DNA of 64,000 bases from an uncultured Clostridia bacterium (GTDB taxonomy: Bacteria > Bacillota > Clostridia > Christensenellales > Borkfalkiaceae), in assembly GCA_944354035.1 (NCBI GenBank), contig CALVPS010000003.1:27058-91057 (forward strand), given 5' to 3'. The translations under genes and the position numbers were made by a program. The notes beneath the pieces are model-generated. The model was not told the origin of the DNA, made no database searches, and was given only the letters and a program-made list of their open reading frames with translations. Position 1 is the first letter of the stretch; each line of letters opens with the position of its first letter. Shown here one piece after another: positions 17,770 through 26,902 of this stretch.

Positions 17770-20004
17770 ATGAAGTGTCTTGTTCTTGCGGGGGGCAGCA
17801 GCGATCGCCTTTGGCCCTTGTCGCGCAAAGACTATCCGAAACAATTTATGGAAATCCGTGAAGGTCGTTCGATGTTCCAAGAGACCATCCTGCGAAATAT
17901 TCCCTTTTGCGATGAATTTATCGTGTTGACCAACAAGCGGTATGAGAACGTCGTAAAGGGGCAGCTCCAGGCGTTTCAGGGGCTCAACGTATCGATGATC
18001 TATGAAAATGTGGCGCTTAAAACGGCGCCATCGGTCATTGCGTATGCAAGAAAGTGCGATCCCGAGGAACCGCTTCTCATCGTTTCAACGGAGTACATTG
18101 TCGAAGGCGATTATGCGGCGAGCATTGCAAAAGTAAAAGAGATCGTCGACGCAGACAGGATGGCGATCGTGGTCTGCAAGCCGACCAATCCGCGAGAGGG
18201 ATATAACTTTGTTAACGTACGCGGAAAAACGGTCTCGTGCAGTTCAAAACGCGGCAAAAACAGCTTGTGGGACTGCGGTATTATGGGCGTCAAGGCACGG
18301 GTGCTTCTGTCTATCCTTCCGCATAAAACGGTGGAGGACTGCGCAAAACTGCGTATTGTGGACGGAGAGCTCGTTTCCGATGAGCCGATTACGCCGGTAA
18401 GCCTTTCAAAAATTTTGCATACGGACCGGTGCGATCTCGTTCCCGCCACATTTGAGTGGACGCGCATCGTCGACATTACGTCTTTTTACGATTATATAGA
18501 TAAGGCTACTCAAAATAATGCCAATACCATTGCCTATAACTGCAAGGACGTTGAGATCATCAACATGCTCGATAAGAAGCTGGTGGTTGCCAACGGGTTG
18601 AAAAATATCGTCGTCGTCAATACGCGCGATGCCGTATACATCTCCGATAAGTCGGAGGAAGCCGCCGTTAAGGCGCTTGCGCAAAAGTATTATAAATCCA
18701 AAAAACGATATTTCGACGTTCAGCCCAAGCGGTACATGACGTGGGGGACGGAGGAGACGCTTTACACGGCGGAGCGGATCGAAGTCAGCAAGATCGTCGT
18801 CTATCCTGCAGAACGCCTGGTATGTCAGGGGAAGCGGGGGCATGTTGCCAACTTTGTACTGCTTTGCGGAACCGCGCGTCTGTGCGGCAAAGATGTCGAG
18901 ATCGATTATGCCGTAGATCAGAACATTGTTATTTCGGACGCGGCAACGTACGGCATCATAAATACCGGTAAAAATAATTTAGAACTTTTGTGTGTTCTTC
19001 GTCGCTTAAAATTGTCGGGGCACAAGAATGTCGAGCTTCCCGACCTGTTGGTTCGCCTTTCTCCCGTTTTTAAAAACAATCTTTGGGGCGGAACAAGGCT
19101 CCGTGATGTCTTTCATAAGGACGTGGGGGATATGGATGTCATTGCCGAAAGCTGGGAGCTCTCCGCGCATCCGGACGGCATGTCTACGATCGCCGAAGGC
19201 GAGTTTGCCGGAAAGACGTTTGCCGATTATATCGAGGCAATCGGCAAAGAGCGCCTCGGGTGGAAGGCGCAGGGGTATGAAAAGTTCCCCGTCATGATCA
19301 AATTCATCGACGCCAAGCAGAATTTATCCATCCAGGTGCACCCTGCCGATGAATATGCGTTTTCTGTTGAGGGGCAGTATGGCAAGAGCGAAATGTGGTA
19401 TATCCTCGATGCCGATCCGGATGCATGCATCTATGTCGGGTTCAATCGTGACGTCACGCCCGAGGAGCTCAAAAGCCGTATCAAGCACGATGCGCTTATG
19501 GAGGTTCTGAACCGGATCCCCGTTAAAAAGGGAGATGCGTTCTTTCTTGCGGCGGGTACGGTGCACGCCATCGGTGCGGGGTGTTTTATTTGCGAAGTAC
19601 AGCAGTCTTCCAATGTTACGTATCGTTTGTATGACTACGGACGGTGTGGAAAGGACGGCGAAAAACGCGAACTGCACATTGATAAGGCGCTTGATGTTCT
19701 TGATATGCACGCGGTCATGCCTGCCTCGTTTGATCATTGCGATGCGGTAATGGGCGCCGGCTTTGTGAAATACGTCATCGGCGAGTGCAAGTATTTTTCC
19801 GTGACGCGGTATTTTGTGGACGGCGAATGCGCACTTCCTTTTTTAGAAGCAAGTTTTTATGCCATTGTCATTGTCGGGGGAGAAGGGACGGTTTCGGACG
19901 GAAAAAACGGTTACGCTTGCCGCGCCGGCGATACCTTCTTTGCCGCCGCGAAAGAATGGGTCACAATCAAGGGGAAATTGATGGCATTGGTCGTAAATGT
20001 GTGA
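17770..20004 (+). CDS. Degenerate mannose-1-P guanylyltransferase fused to mannose-6-phosphate isomerase (ManA)
   Basis: The 744-residue protein has three parts. Residues 1 to about 310 are ManC-like but eroded: the signature reads AGGSSDRLWPLSRKDYPKQF, with SSDR in place of the G-x-G-T-R loop. The usual LPADH metal segment is replaced by VSTEY, and the WSDVGSW motif by WTRIVDI. Residues about 320-415 are a cupin in which the usual HxH-RAEHW box is lost. Residues about 425-744 are a type I mannose-6-phosphate isomerase that looks intact: LWGGTRL, the zinc ligands in IQVHP, SEMWY and GTVHAIG, and YRLYDYGR. It probably makes mannose 6-phosphate from fructose 6-phosphate, with the N-terminus kept for a structural or regulatory role. 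Confidence 0.82.
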   Translation: MKCLVLAGGSSDRLWPLSRKDYPKQFMEIREGRSMFQETILRNIPFCDEFIVLTNKRYENVVKGQLQAFQGLNVSMIYENVALKTAPSVIAYARKCDPEEPLLIVSTEYIVEGDYAASIAKVKEIVDADRMAIVVCKPTNPREGYNFVNVRGKTVSCSSKRGKNSLWDCGIMGVKARVLLSILPHKTVEDCAKLRIVDGELVSDEPITPVSLSKILHTDRCDLVPATFEWTRIVDITSFYDYIDKATQNNANTIAYNCKDVEIINMLDKKLVVANGLKNIVVVNTRDAVYISDKSEEAAVKALAQKYYKSKKRYFDVQPKRYMTWGTEETLYTAERIEVSKIVVYPAERLVCQGKRGHVANFVLLCGTARLCGKDVEIDYAVDQNIVISDAATYGIINTGKNNLELLCVLRRLKLSGHKNVELPDLLVRLSPVFKNNLWGGTRLRDVFHKDVGDMDVIAESWELSAHPDGMSTIAEGEFAGKTFADYIEAIGKERLGWKAQGYEKFPVMIKFIDAKQNLSIQVHPADEYAFSVEGQYGKSEMWYILDADPDACIYVGFNRDVTPEELKSRIKHDALMEVLNRIPVKKGDAFFLAAGTVHAIGAGCFICEVQQSSNVTYRLYDYGRCGKDGEKRELHIDKALDVLDMHAVMPASFDHCDAVMGAGFVKYVIGECKYFSVTRYFVDGECALPFLEASFYAIVIVGGEGTVSDGKNGYACRAGDTFFAAAKEWVTIKGKLMALVVNV

Positions 20005-20018
20005 GAGAGGTTGAAAAA

Positions 20019-21071
20019 ATGAACATTGCAATCGATTGCAGATATTTGGGAAAATCGGGGATCGGACGGGTATGTCAGGGCATTTTGGACAATCTCGATT
20101 ATTCCGAACACAAGTATTATCTTATTGGCAGCCCAAAAAAACTTGCCGCATATCCGGCGGCTCACATTATTGCGGATGACGGAAATCCGTTTTCGGCAAA
20201 GGGTTTGTTTTTTTTCCCCAAGGAGATCAATCGGGAATGCGATTGCATCATTATCCCCAATTTTATTATTCCCTACGGAATCAGGATCCCGATATATTCG
20301 GTGATGCATGACCTTATTTTTCTTGATCTTCCTAAAATAACGACAACAGGCTTTGTGAATTATCACATTAAAAAAATCCTTTTAAAACGATGCATGAAAA
20401 AATCCGTGCGCATCGCTTGCGTTTCCGGGTTTACAAAATCGAGATGCGAACAGCATTTTCCGAAGTATGCAAGAAAATGTTATGTGAATTATGTCGGTCT
20501 TACTAAGGAAGTGTTGAACTTTGATGCGACAGGGATCGAAAAAACCAACAGTATCGTTTATGTTGGAAATGTAAAGCCGCACAAGGGGTTAAAAACACTC
20601 ATCGATGCATTTCATATGTTGCCCAAGGGGTTATATCAACTAAAAATCATCGGCGAAAGAGAAGGGTTTCTCGTCGGGATGAAAAAAGAGGAACTGCCAT
20701 CGGATGACGTGATTTTTACGGGAAGGGTAGACGACGATCGACTGCTTCGGGAGATCGCTTCCGCGGCGCTCCTTGTACAGCCGTCGCTCTATGAAGGATT
20801 CGGAATTCCCCCGCTCGAAGCGCTCTATTTGGGTACGCAACCTATCATATCGGATATTCCCGTATTCAAAGAAGTTTATGGCGACCTACCAGTAGTATTT
20901 TTTAAAACGGGAGACGCGGAAGATTTGAGAGACAAAATATTGTATGAAAAAAGCAATATAGGAGAAGAGGGGTCGAAAATTAAATTTCCTGACTATAAAG
21001 GTTTTCAAAGCCAACTCATTCGCTGGGTAAATGATGGCAAAGATGGGGATTACGTAAACGCGCGGAATTGA
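20019..21071 (+). CDS. Glycosyltransferase, GT4-like
   Basis: The 350-residue protein starts MNIAIDCRYLGKSGIGR, the usual opening of GT4 rhamnosyl/mannosyl-type transferases (DxRxxxxxGIGR). Its C-terminal domain shows SIVYVGNVKPHKGLKTLIDAF and the acidic motif QPSLYEGFGIPPLEAL with both glutamates. GAGAGG precedes ATG 20019; longer in-frame readings run into the previous gene. The next gene is a paralogue with the same start and end motifs, so the two may add consecutive sugars. Confidence 0.87.
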   Translation: MNIAIDCRYLGKSGIGRVCQGILDNLDYSEHKYYLIGSPKKLAAYPAAHIIADDGNPFSAKGLFFFPKEINRECDCIIIPNFIIPYGIRIPIYSVMHDLIFLDLPKITTTGFVNYHIKKILLKRCMKKSVRIACVSGFTKSRCEQHFPKYARKCYVNYVGLTKEVLNFDATGIEKTNSIVYVGNVKPHKGLKTLIDAFHMLPKGLYQLKIIGEREGFLVGMKKEELPSDDVIFTGRVDDDRLLREIASAALLVQPSLYEGFGIPPLEALYLGTQPIISDIPVFKEVYGDLPVVFFKTGDAEDLRDKILYEKSNIGEEGSKIKFPDYKGFQSQLIRWVNDGKDGDYVNARN

Positions 21072-21091
21072 TTAAGAAAGGTGTTTATCTT

Positions 21092-22153
21092 ATGGAGAAC
21101 AAGCCGATGAGAGAGATTATTGTAAACGGAAAATTTTTATCACAGAACATTACAGGCGTACAAAGATTTTCGCTGGAAGTGCTGCGGCATTTATCACAAT
21201 ATGACGATCTTTCCGTTCGGGTGGCTATGCCGTGCGATGCAGTAATACCGCGTGGAGAGTTTAAGAACTGTATTTTCGAAAGAGTCGGAACCACGAAAGG
21301 GGTTTTGTGGGAACAAATGAGTTTGCCTAAATATTGTAAAAAACATAAGGCGCCGTTATTTTGCTTTGGGAACATAGCGCCCGTTTTTTATAGAAGTACA
21401 GTTGTTTTGCATGATGTAATATCTCATGAACGCGAAAATTTCAACTCCCGCACATGGGAATTAAAATATAAACTGATCGTCAGGTCGTATATTTATTCGA
21501 GCAAACAAATATTTACCGTTTCAAATTTTTCGCGTCAACGGATCATGCATTTTTATCCAAAACTGAAAGACGTCAAAGTTATATGCAACGGACACGAGCA
21601 TGTTGCACAATTTGTCCCCGAGCAAGTTTTTGGGATCCCCGAGGTATTTTATTTATCTGTTGGGTCAAACGCTTTAAGTAAAAATTTTCAATATGTATTG
21701 GAGCTCGCAAAGGCGAATCCGAATTTGAATTTCGTTATTACAGGAAAATCCGGCAAAATTTATAATGACTTTCTTCGGGAAAATAAGATAGAAAATTGCT
21801 TTTTTACGGGATATGTAGAAGATGGGCAGCTGGCTTGGCTGTATAAAAACTGTAAGGGATTTATATTGCCGTCTTTTTATGAAGGATTCGGCGTACCTCC
21901 ATTAGAAGCGATCGCTATGGGCTGCAGGAATATTTTTTTATCAGATATTCCTGTTTTTCGGGAAATATATGACGGCTGTGCAACTTTTTTTGATCCGTAT
22001 AATGTAACCGATCTTATTGATTTAGAGAATCCGACGGTGTGTTTGCCGGAAAATTATGAGGCGGTATTAAAAAAATACACATGGGAAAATGCCGCCGCAA
22101 TATTACATGATTATATTGTAAACTCCGTAGAGTTTGTAAACTCCGTAGAGTAA
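21092..22153 (+). CDS. Glycosyltransferase, GT4-like
   Basis: The 353-residue protein has VNGKFLSQNITGVQRFS near the N-terminus and the C-terminal motifs YLSVGSNALSKNFQYVLELA and LPSFYEGFGVPPLEAI. ATG 21092 is preferred to the upstream TTG because AAGAAAGG lies 9 bases before it. The base composition is clearly A+T-rich. The last 13 codons contain an 18-base tandem duplication (22116-22151), so the protein ends with FVNSVE twice. Confidence 0.86.
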   Translation: MENKPMREIIVNGKFLSQNITGVQRFSLEVLRHLSQYDDLSVRVAMPCDAVIPRGEFKNCIFERVGTTKGVLWEQMSLPKYCKKHKAPLFCFGNIAPVFYRSTVVLHDVISHERENFNSRTWELKYKLIVRSYIYSSKQIFTVSNFSRQRIMHFYPKLKDVKVICNGHEHVAQFVPEQVFGIPEVFYLSVGSNALSKNFQYVLELAKANPNLNFVITGKSGKIYNDFLRENKIENCFFTGYVEDGQLAWLYKNCKGFILPSFYEGFGVPPLEAIAMGCRNIFLSDIPVFREIYDGCATFFDPYNVTDLIDLENPTVCLPENYEAVLKKYTWENAAAILHDYIVNSVEFVNSVE

Positions 22154-22169
22154 TTACCGGAAGGTTGCT

Positions 22170-23417
22170 ATGTTACAAGAAAGGCAAATTTTATTTTTAT
22201 TAAAAACGTATTTCGTCCTTTTGTTCTTTTATGGCATATTGATCAAACTGACGATATGGAATACGTTTTTATTTGAATTTAAAACGCTCCTGCCGGAAAT
22301 TTTGCTAATTATCCTTTGTATTGATTTGGCATTCAAAACGCTGCCGCGAATCAATCTGTTTAGCGTGGTCGGGTTTTGCTGGTATGGGCTGATAATTATT
22401 ATTAATTCTATTTTTGCCGGATCTTTTTCGTCTGTAGCACTTCATTCATTTCGGGATTGCTACATTCCGACTTTCCTGGCGATTTTTTTATATCAATATC
22501 CCTTTCAAAAGACGTCTTTACAAAACTTCAGTAATTTTTTTATAAGATTGGCGATGGTCTATCTGATAGCGGGAGCACTGCTGGGAATTGTTGAACGCGT
22601 GATGGGGGTGGAGTGGACTTCAAAATTTTATACCGGATATGAATTTTACGGGGGAGATGACAGTGGCGTAAAGATTTCGGAGGCAAACGGCCGGCTGCGT
22701 GCGCCGGGATTGACGGGAAATTCTGCGTCATTCGCCTTTTATGCCGTTGCGGCAATGGTCTTTCTGTTTCGATCCAAAAAAGTTGCGGTGTTCTTAAAAA
22801 TATGTCTGTTTATATGTGGGGTTATCATCGTTTGGTCCACCGCCAACAAAACGGCATATATCGGTCTTGCGAGTCTCATGGTTTTTTATATTGCGAGCCG
22901 CTTTTGTTCAAATAAAAAATATAAGAGATTAAAGTCTGCGGTATTGTTTATTGCCGTTATGGCTGCGATATGCTGCATTCCGCTTTTTATAAAGGCATTT
23001 CCGTCTTTCCACGAGCGGGTTATATTGTGGACGGATATTTTTGATTCAACAAATCCTTTTGAATTGATATTTCCCTATCGCGCTTTCATGTATGGGGCGG
23101 GCGGAGAAGGATTTGCGTCGGTATTGGATAATGCATATATATATTTTCTTTTGTCTGGAGGGATCGTCGGAGTTATTTGGACATATGCCTTTGCCTTGAA
23201 AATGGCGAATGATGCGGCGAGATCTTATGGGGACAAATATCTCTTTTTGCTGCTGATCATTTTTTTGCTCTTGGCATCCTTTACGACCAATATCACACAG
23301 GGGCGCGCATACTTTTCGATATGTTTTATAATTTTAGCGCTTTATTCAAAGTGTAAGATCGGGCGGCGGGAAGTCGAGCGAGTTAAATTAAACGATACGG
23401 ACAAAAACAGAGTATGA
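22170..23417 (+). CDS. Wzy-like O-antigen polymerase/ligase family membrane protein
   Basis: The 415-residue protein has about ten hydrophobic segments and a large extracytoplasmic loop around residues 150-185 (GVEWTSKFYTGYEFYGGDD...RAPGLTGNSASFAFY), with a second hydrophilic stretch near 285-320. This is the layout of O-antigen polymerases of the Wzy/WaaL group. In this context it should link lipid-borne repeat units outside the membrane after flipping by the Wzx-like protein. Wzy proteins share little sequence, so the call rests on topology and on the surrounding glycosyltransferases. It overlaps the next gene by four bases. Confidence 0.75.
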   Translation: MLQERQILFLLKTYFVLLFFYGILIKLTIWNTFLFEFKTLLPEILLIILCIDLAFKTLPRINLFSVVGFCWYGLIIIINSIFAGSFSSVALHSFRDCYIPTFLAIFLYQYPFQKTSLQNFSNFFIRLAMVYLIAGALLGIVERVMGVEWTSKFYTGYEFYGGDDSGVKISEANGRLRAPGLTGNSASFAFYAVAAMVFLFRSKKVAVFLKICLFICGVIIVWSTANKTAYIGLASLMVFYIASRFCSNKKYKRLKSAVLFIAVMAAICCIPLFIKAFPSFHERVILWTDIFDSTNPFELIFPYRAFMYGAGGEGFASVLDNAYIYFLLSGGIVGVIWTYAFALKMANDAARSYGDKYLFLLLIIFLLLASFTTNITQGRAYFSICFIILALYSKCKIGRREVERVKLNDTDKNRV

Positions 23418-24619
23418 ACATTCTTCTTATTAATTCCTATTATTATCCCGATATGGCCGGCGGAGCGGAGCATAGCGTAAAATTGCTCGCCGAAGGCTTG
23501 CTGTACGCCGGGCATCGTGTTGCGGTTTTGTGTGTGTCGGGACGGCGGGACCCTGCCCGTTATACGTATGAAAAAATCAACGGCGTTGACGTGTATCGGG
23601 ATATCGATCCTCTTGCGCAAAAGCGGAAGGGGCTGCACAAGATGATCGCAAGATTAAAGGTGTTTAATAATCGCCATTGTAAAAAATTATGCGACCGGAT
23701 CGTAGAAGCATTTTGTCCCGACGTTGTGCATACAAACAATTTGCAGATCATTTCCACCTATGTTTGGAAATACTTTTATAAAAAGAAAATCCCCGTGGTG
23801 TTTACGGCGCGGGATTATTGGTTGTTGGATCATAGCTGTATTTATGAAAAATCGAACAAACTAATCAATTATTTTTATAAATTATATTACAGGCATCAAA
23901 GCAACCGCTATGTCGATCTCGTGACCGCGCCATCACAGCTGACCTTGGATATCTTTCGCAAGGAGCGGTATTTCAGGGGAGTGCCCTCGCTTCGGGTAGT
24001 GAATTGCGTTAAGCTTGATTTTAAGGAAACCGCAAGCGCGATCAAAGAAAAACGGGAAAGAAACGATAAGATCGTACGATTTCTGTTTGTTGGAACATTG
24101 GGAGCGTATAAAGGGATCGTCAACCTGTTGGAGGCGTTTCGGCGCATTAAGGATGAAGATATTCGCTTAACGATCTGTGGAAGCGGAGCGGAAGAAAGTC
24201 TTGTGCGACAGGCGTGTGAAGCGGATCGGCGAATAGACTATCTCGGCCAGTTGAAATCGGAAGAACTAAAAAAAGTATATCTTGCATGCGATGTTCTGAT
24301 TGCTCCATCGGTATGGGATGAGCCGTTCGGAAGAATTGTGATCGAGGCAAATCAATACGGTTTGCCCGTAATAGGCAGCGATCGCGGCGGGATCAAAGAG
24401 ATTCTTGCGTTTACAAAGACGGGGGAGGTATTCCCTGCCGAAGATGTCGGAGCATTGGCGGACAAGATCGTCGATTTTGCAAATCGGGATACGATCAGGT
24501 CGTATCGCTCTCGTATTTTGGATACGATTGGAGAATATTCGTTTGAAAAGCAGGTCGAGAATTATTGCAGCGTTTATCAACGCGCAATCGAAGAAAAGAG
24601 GAAACAATTAAAAGGATAA
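23414..24619 (+). CDS. Glycosyltransferase, GT4-like
   Basis: The 401-residue protein begins MNILLINSYYYPDMAGGAEHSVKLLAEGL and has the C-terminal segments RFLFVGTLGAYKGIVNLLEAF and APSVWDEPFGRIVIEANQYGLPVIG, giving a clear GT4 fold with the E-x7-E motif. ATG 23414 overlaps the stop of the polymerase gene. The acceptor and sugar cannot be read from sequence. Confidence 0.88.
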   Translation: MNILLINSYYYPDMAGGAEHSVKLLAEGLLYAGHRVAVLCVSGRRDPARYTYEKINGVDVYRDIDPLAQKRKGLHKMIARLKVFNNRHCKKLCDRIVEAFCPDVVHTNNLQIISTYVWKYFYKKKIPVVFTARDYWLLDHSCIYEKSNKLINYFYKLYYRHQSNRYVDLVTAPSQLTLDIFRKERYFRGVPSLRVVNCVKLDFKETASAIKEKRERNDKIVRFLFVGTLGAYKGIVNLLEAFRRIKDEDIRLTICGSGAEESLVRQACEADRRIDYLGQLKSEELKKVYLACDVLIAPSVWDEPFGRIVIEANQYGLPVIGSDRGGIKEILAFTKTGEVFPAEDVGALADKIVDFANRDTIRSYRSRILDTIGEYSFEKQVENYCSVYQRAIEEKRKQLKG

Positions 24620-24624
24620 CGCTC

Positions 24625-25788
24625 ATGAACATTACAGTTGTAGGAACAGGGTATGTAGGACTTTCGCTGGCAGTATTGTTGGCTCAAAAGAATCATGTTG
24701 TTGCGCTGGATATCGTGCCCGAAAAAGTGGCCGCCATCAATCATAAAAAGTCCCCCATTCAAGACGAATATATCGAGAAATATCTTGCGGAAAAACCGCT
24801 CGATCTGTATGCCACGATCGATCCGCAAGAGGCATATCGCGGGGCAGAATTTGTTATTGTTGCAACGCCTACCAATTACGACGACGAGCGCAATTTTTTT
24901 GATACGTCAAGCGTGGAAAGCGCGATCCGTGCGGCGCGCACATACGCGCCCGAAGCGACGATCGTCATCAAGTCTACGATCCCGGTAGGGTTTACCGCAA
25001 TGCTGCAGGCACAATATCAAACAGACGAGATCTTTTTTTCTCCTGAATTTTTGAGAGAGGGGAAGGCGCTGTACGATAATTTGTATCCTTCCCGCATCGT
25101 GGTCGGCAGCAAGACGGATAAGGCAAAACAGTTTTCGTCTCTTTTGAAGGCATGCGCCATGAAAGACGACATCCCCGTGCTGCACGTCGGCAGTACGGAG
25201 GCGGAGGCGATAAAACTGTTTGCAAATACCTATCTTGCCCTGCGTGTAAGCTACTTTAACGAGCTGGATACGTATGCCGAAATGAAGAGGCTGAATACAA
25301 AGGACATTATCGACGGGATCTGTCTCGATCCCCGCATCGGAAACTTTTATAACAATCCTTCGTTTGGCTATGGCGGCTATTGCCTTCCGAAAGATACAAA
25401 ACAACTTCTTGCCAACTTCAAAGGGGTCCCCGAAAATATTATCCGTGCCGTTGTAGAAGCAAACAGAACGCGGATATCGTATATTGCCGAAACGATCTTA
25501 CGGAAAAATCCAAAAATTGTCGGGATCTATCGGCTTGTCATGAAGGCGGGTTCGGATAACTTCCGCCAGTCTTCGATGATTGCCGTCATGGAACAGTTAA
25601 AATCGCGCGTAAAACTCTGCATTTATGAGCCGATGTTCCATGAAAATTCATTTCATGGGGTAGAAGTAGAAAAAGATTTTAATAAATTTAAGCAGATTTC
25701 CGATGTGATCCTGGCCAACCGCATGCCGTCGGAACTGCAGGACGTCAAAGAAAAGGTTTATACGAGAGATCTGTTCGGGAAGGATTGA
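24625..25788 (+). CDS. ugd: UDP-glucose 6-dehydrogenase
   Basis: The enzyme oxidises UDP-glucose to UDP-glucuronate with two NAD. The 387-residue product begins MNITVVGTGYVGLSLAVLLAQ (Rossmann glycine motif). It has VIVATPTNYD, IKSTIPVGFT, FSPEFLREGKALYDNLYPSR, the EAIKLFANTYLALRV lysine helix and the catalytic cysteine in FGYGGYCLPKDTKQL. The pattern and length match the short enterobacterial-type Ugd closely. ATG 24625 is preferred over an earlier in-frame start inside the previous gene. It shows that the polymer probably contains a uronic acid. Confidence 0.93.
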   Translation: MNITVVGTGYVGLSLAVLLAQKNHVVALDIVPEKVAAINHKKSPIQDEYIEKYLAEKPLDLYATIDPQEAYRGAEFVIVATPTNYDDERNFFDTSSVESAIRAARTYAPEATIVIKSTIPVGFTAMLQAQYQTDEIFFSPEFLREGKALYDNLYPSRIVVGSKTDKAKQFSSLLKACAMKDDIPVLHVGSTEAEAIKLFANTYLALRVSYFNELDTYAEMKRLNTKDIIDGICLDPRIGNFYNNPSFGYGGYCLPKDTKQLLANFKGVPENIIRAVVEANRTRISYIAETILRKNPKIVGIYRLVMKAGSDNFRQSSMIAVMEQLKSRVKLCIYEPMFHENSFHGVEVEKDFNKFKQISDVILANRMPSELQDVKEKVYTRDLFGKD

Positions 25789-25790
25789 TC

Positions 25791-26873
25791 ATGAAAGATA
25801 AAAAAATTCTTACGGCGTATTATCCCTGGCTGAACGATAATTTGTATATCGTGAATGTTCGCAATGCCATATCAGACGCGGGATATGAAATACGGTCCTT
25901 TCGCAGCATTTTTAAGAACCCGATAAAATTTTTACAATGCAAGATCGTCAATTTGAATTGGTTTGAAAATGCGCCGACCCGGAAGTCGTATTGGAAAAAG
26001 AACATTGTTCTTGAAATATTAAAGATATTTCGAAAAAAAATTGTATATACGATCCACAATAAGCAGCCGCACGACTTAAAATACAACAAATATGCATTAA
26101 AACTGATGCAAAAATTATGCAACCGGTCGGCTGCCATTATAGGACTGTGCCCCGATACGCATGAGGTGGTGCGCAAGCTTGCGCCTGCCGCCGACGAAAA
26201 GGTCGTCGTGATCCCGCATCCGAACTATATTGCCAATTATTCTGCGTCGGCGACGAAGGATCTGCGGGGGCAGTTCGGATTTTCGAAAGGCGATCTTGTT
26301 TTGCTGTATATGGGGTTATTGAGGCCCTACAAAAATTTGGAACTGCTGATCGATATTTTTCATCGGGTACAAAACGATAAGATCAAACTGCTGATCGCGG
26401 GGGAGCCTTTCGATGCGGCCTATCAAGAAGAGCTTGTGCGGCATGCGGCGGGAAACCCCGATATTGCTTTTGATTTCCGCTATATCCCGGACGAAGAAGT
26501 TGCGGCGTACTATCATACGGCGGATTTGGTCGTTTTGCCGTATCATAAAGTGAGTTCCCTGAATTCCGGGGTCGTGTATTTGAGTTTTTCGCTGAAAAGG
26601 ACGGTGATCTGTCCGGATATCGGTACGATCAACATGATCTCCGATAAAAGTTTTGTGTATTCCTATCATTACGATACGGATGAAGAGCACGCAGGCGCCC
26701 TGGACAAGATATTGGCGGAGGCGATATCCGATTTTGAGGCAAATCCGGATATATTGCGCGAGAAAGGAGAAATGGCGTACAGATATGTAAAGGGCGCGCA
26801 TTCGCCGGAGGGCGTCAGGCAGAAATATGCCGAGCTGTACGCCGCCATCCTGAACCCGAGGGCAAAAGATTGA
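25791..26873 (+). CDS. Glycosyltransferase, GT-B fold
   Basis: The 360-residue protein has a divergent N-terminus (KKILTAYYPWLNDNLYIVNVRNAI) and a better conserved C-terminal domain: LLYMGLLRPYKNLELLIDIF, IPDEEVAAYYHTADLVVLPY and NSGVVYLSFS. The layout resembles GT4 mannosyl- or glucosyltransferases. GGGAAGGA precedes ATG 25791. It overlaps nothing and is separated from the flippase gene by 29 bases. Confidence 0.8.
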   Translation: MKDKKILTAYYPWLNDNLYIVNVRNAISDAGYEIRSFRSIFKNPIKFLQCKIVNLNWFENAPTRKSYWKKNIVLEILKIFRKKIVYTIHNKQPHDLKYNKYALKLMQKLCNRSAAIIGLCPDTHEVVRKLAPAADEKVVVIPHPNYIANYSASATKDLRGQFGFSKGDLVLLYMGLLRPYKNLELLIDIFHRVQNDKIKLLIAGEPFDAAYQEELVRHAAGNPDIAFDFRYIPDEEVAAYYHTADLVVLPYHKVSSLNSGVVYLSFSLKRTVICPDIGTINMISDKSFVYSYHYDTDEEHAGALDKILAEAISDFEANPDILREKGEMAYRYVKGAHSPEGVRQKYAELYAAILNPRAKD

Positions 26874-26902
26874 ATTTTCACGAAACGGTGAGATAGAGCA
26901 CT

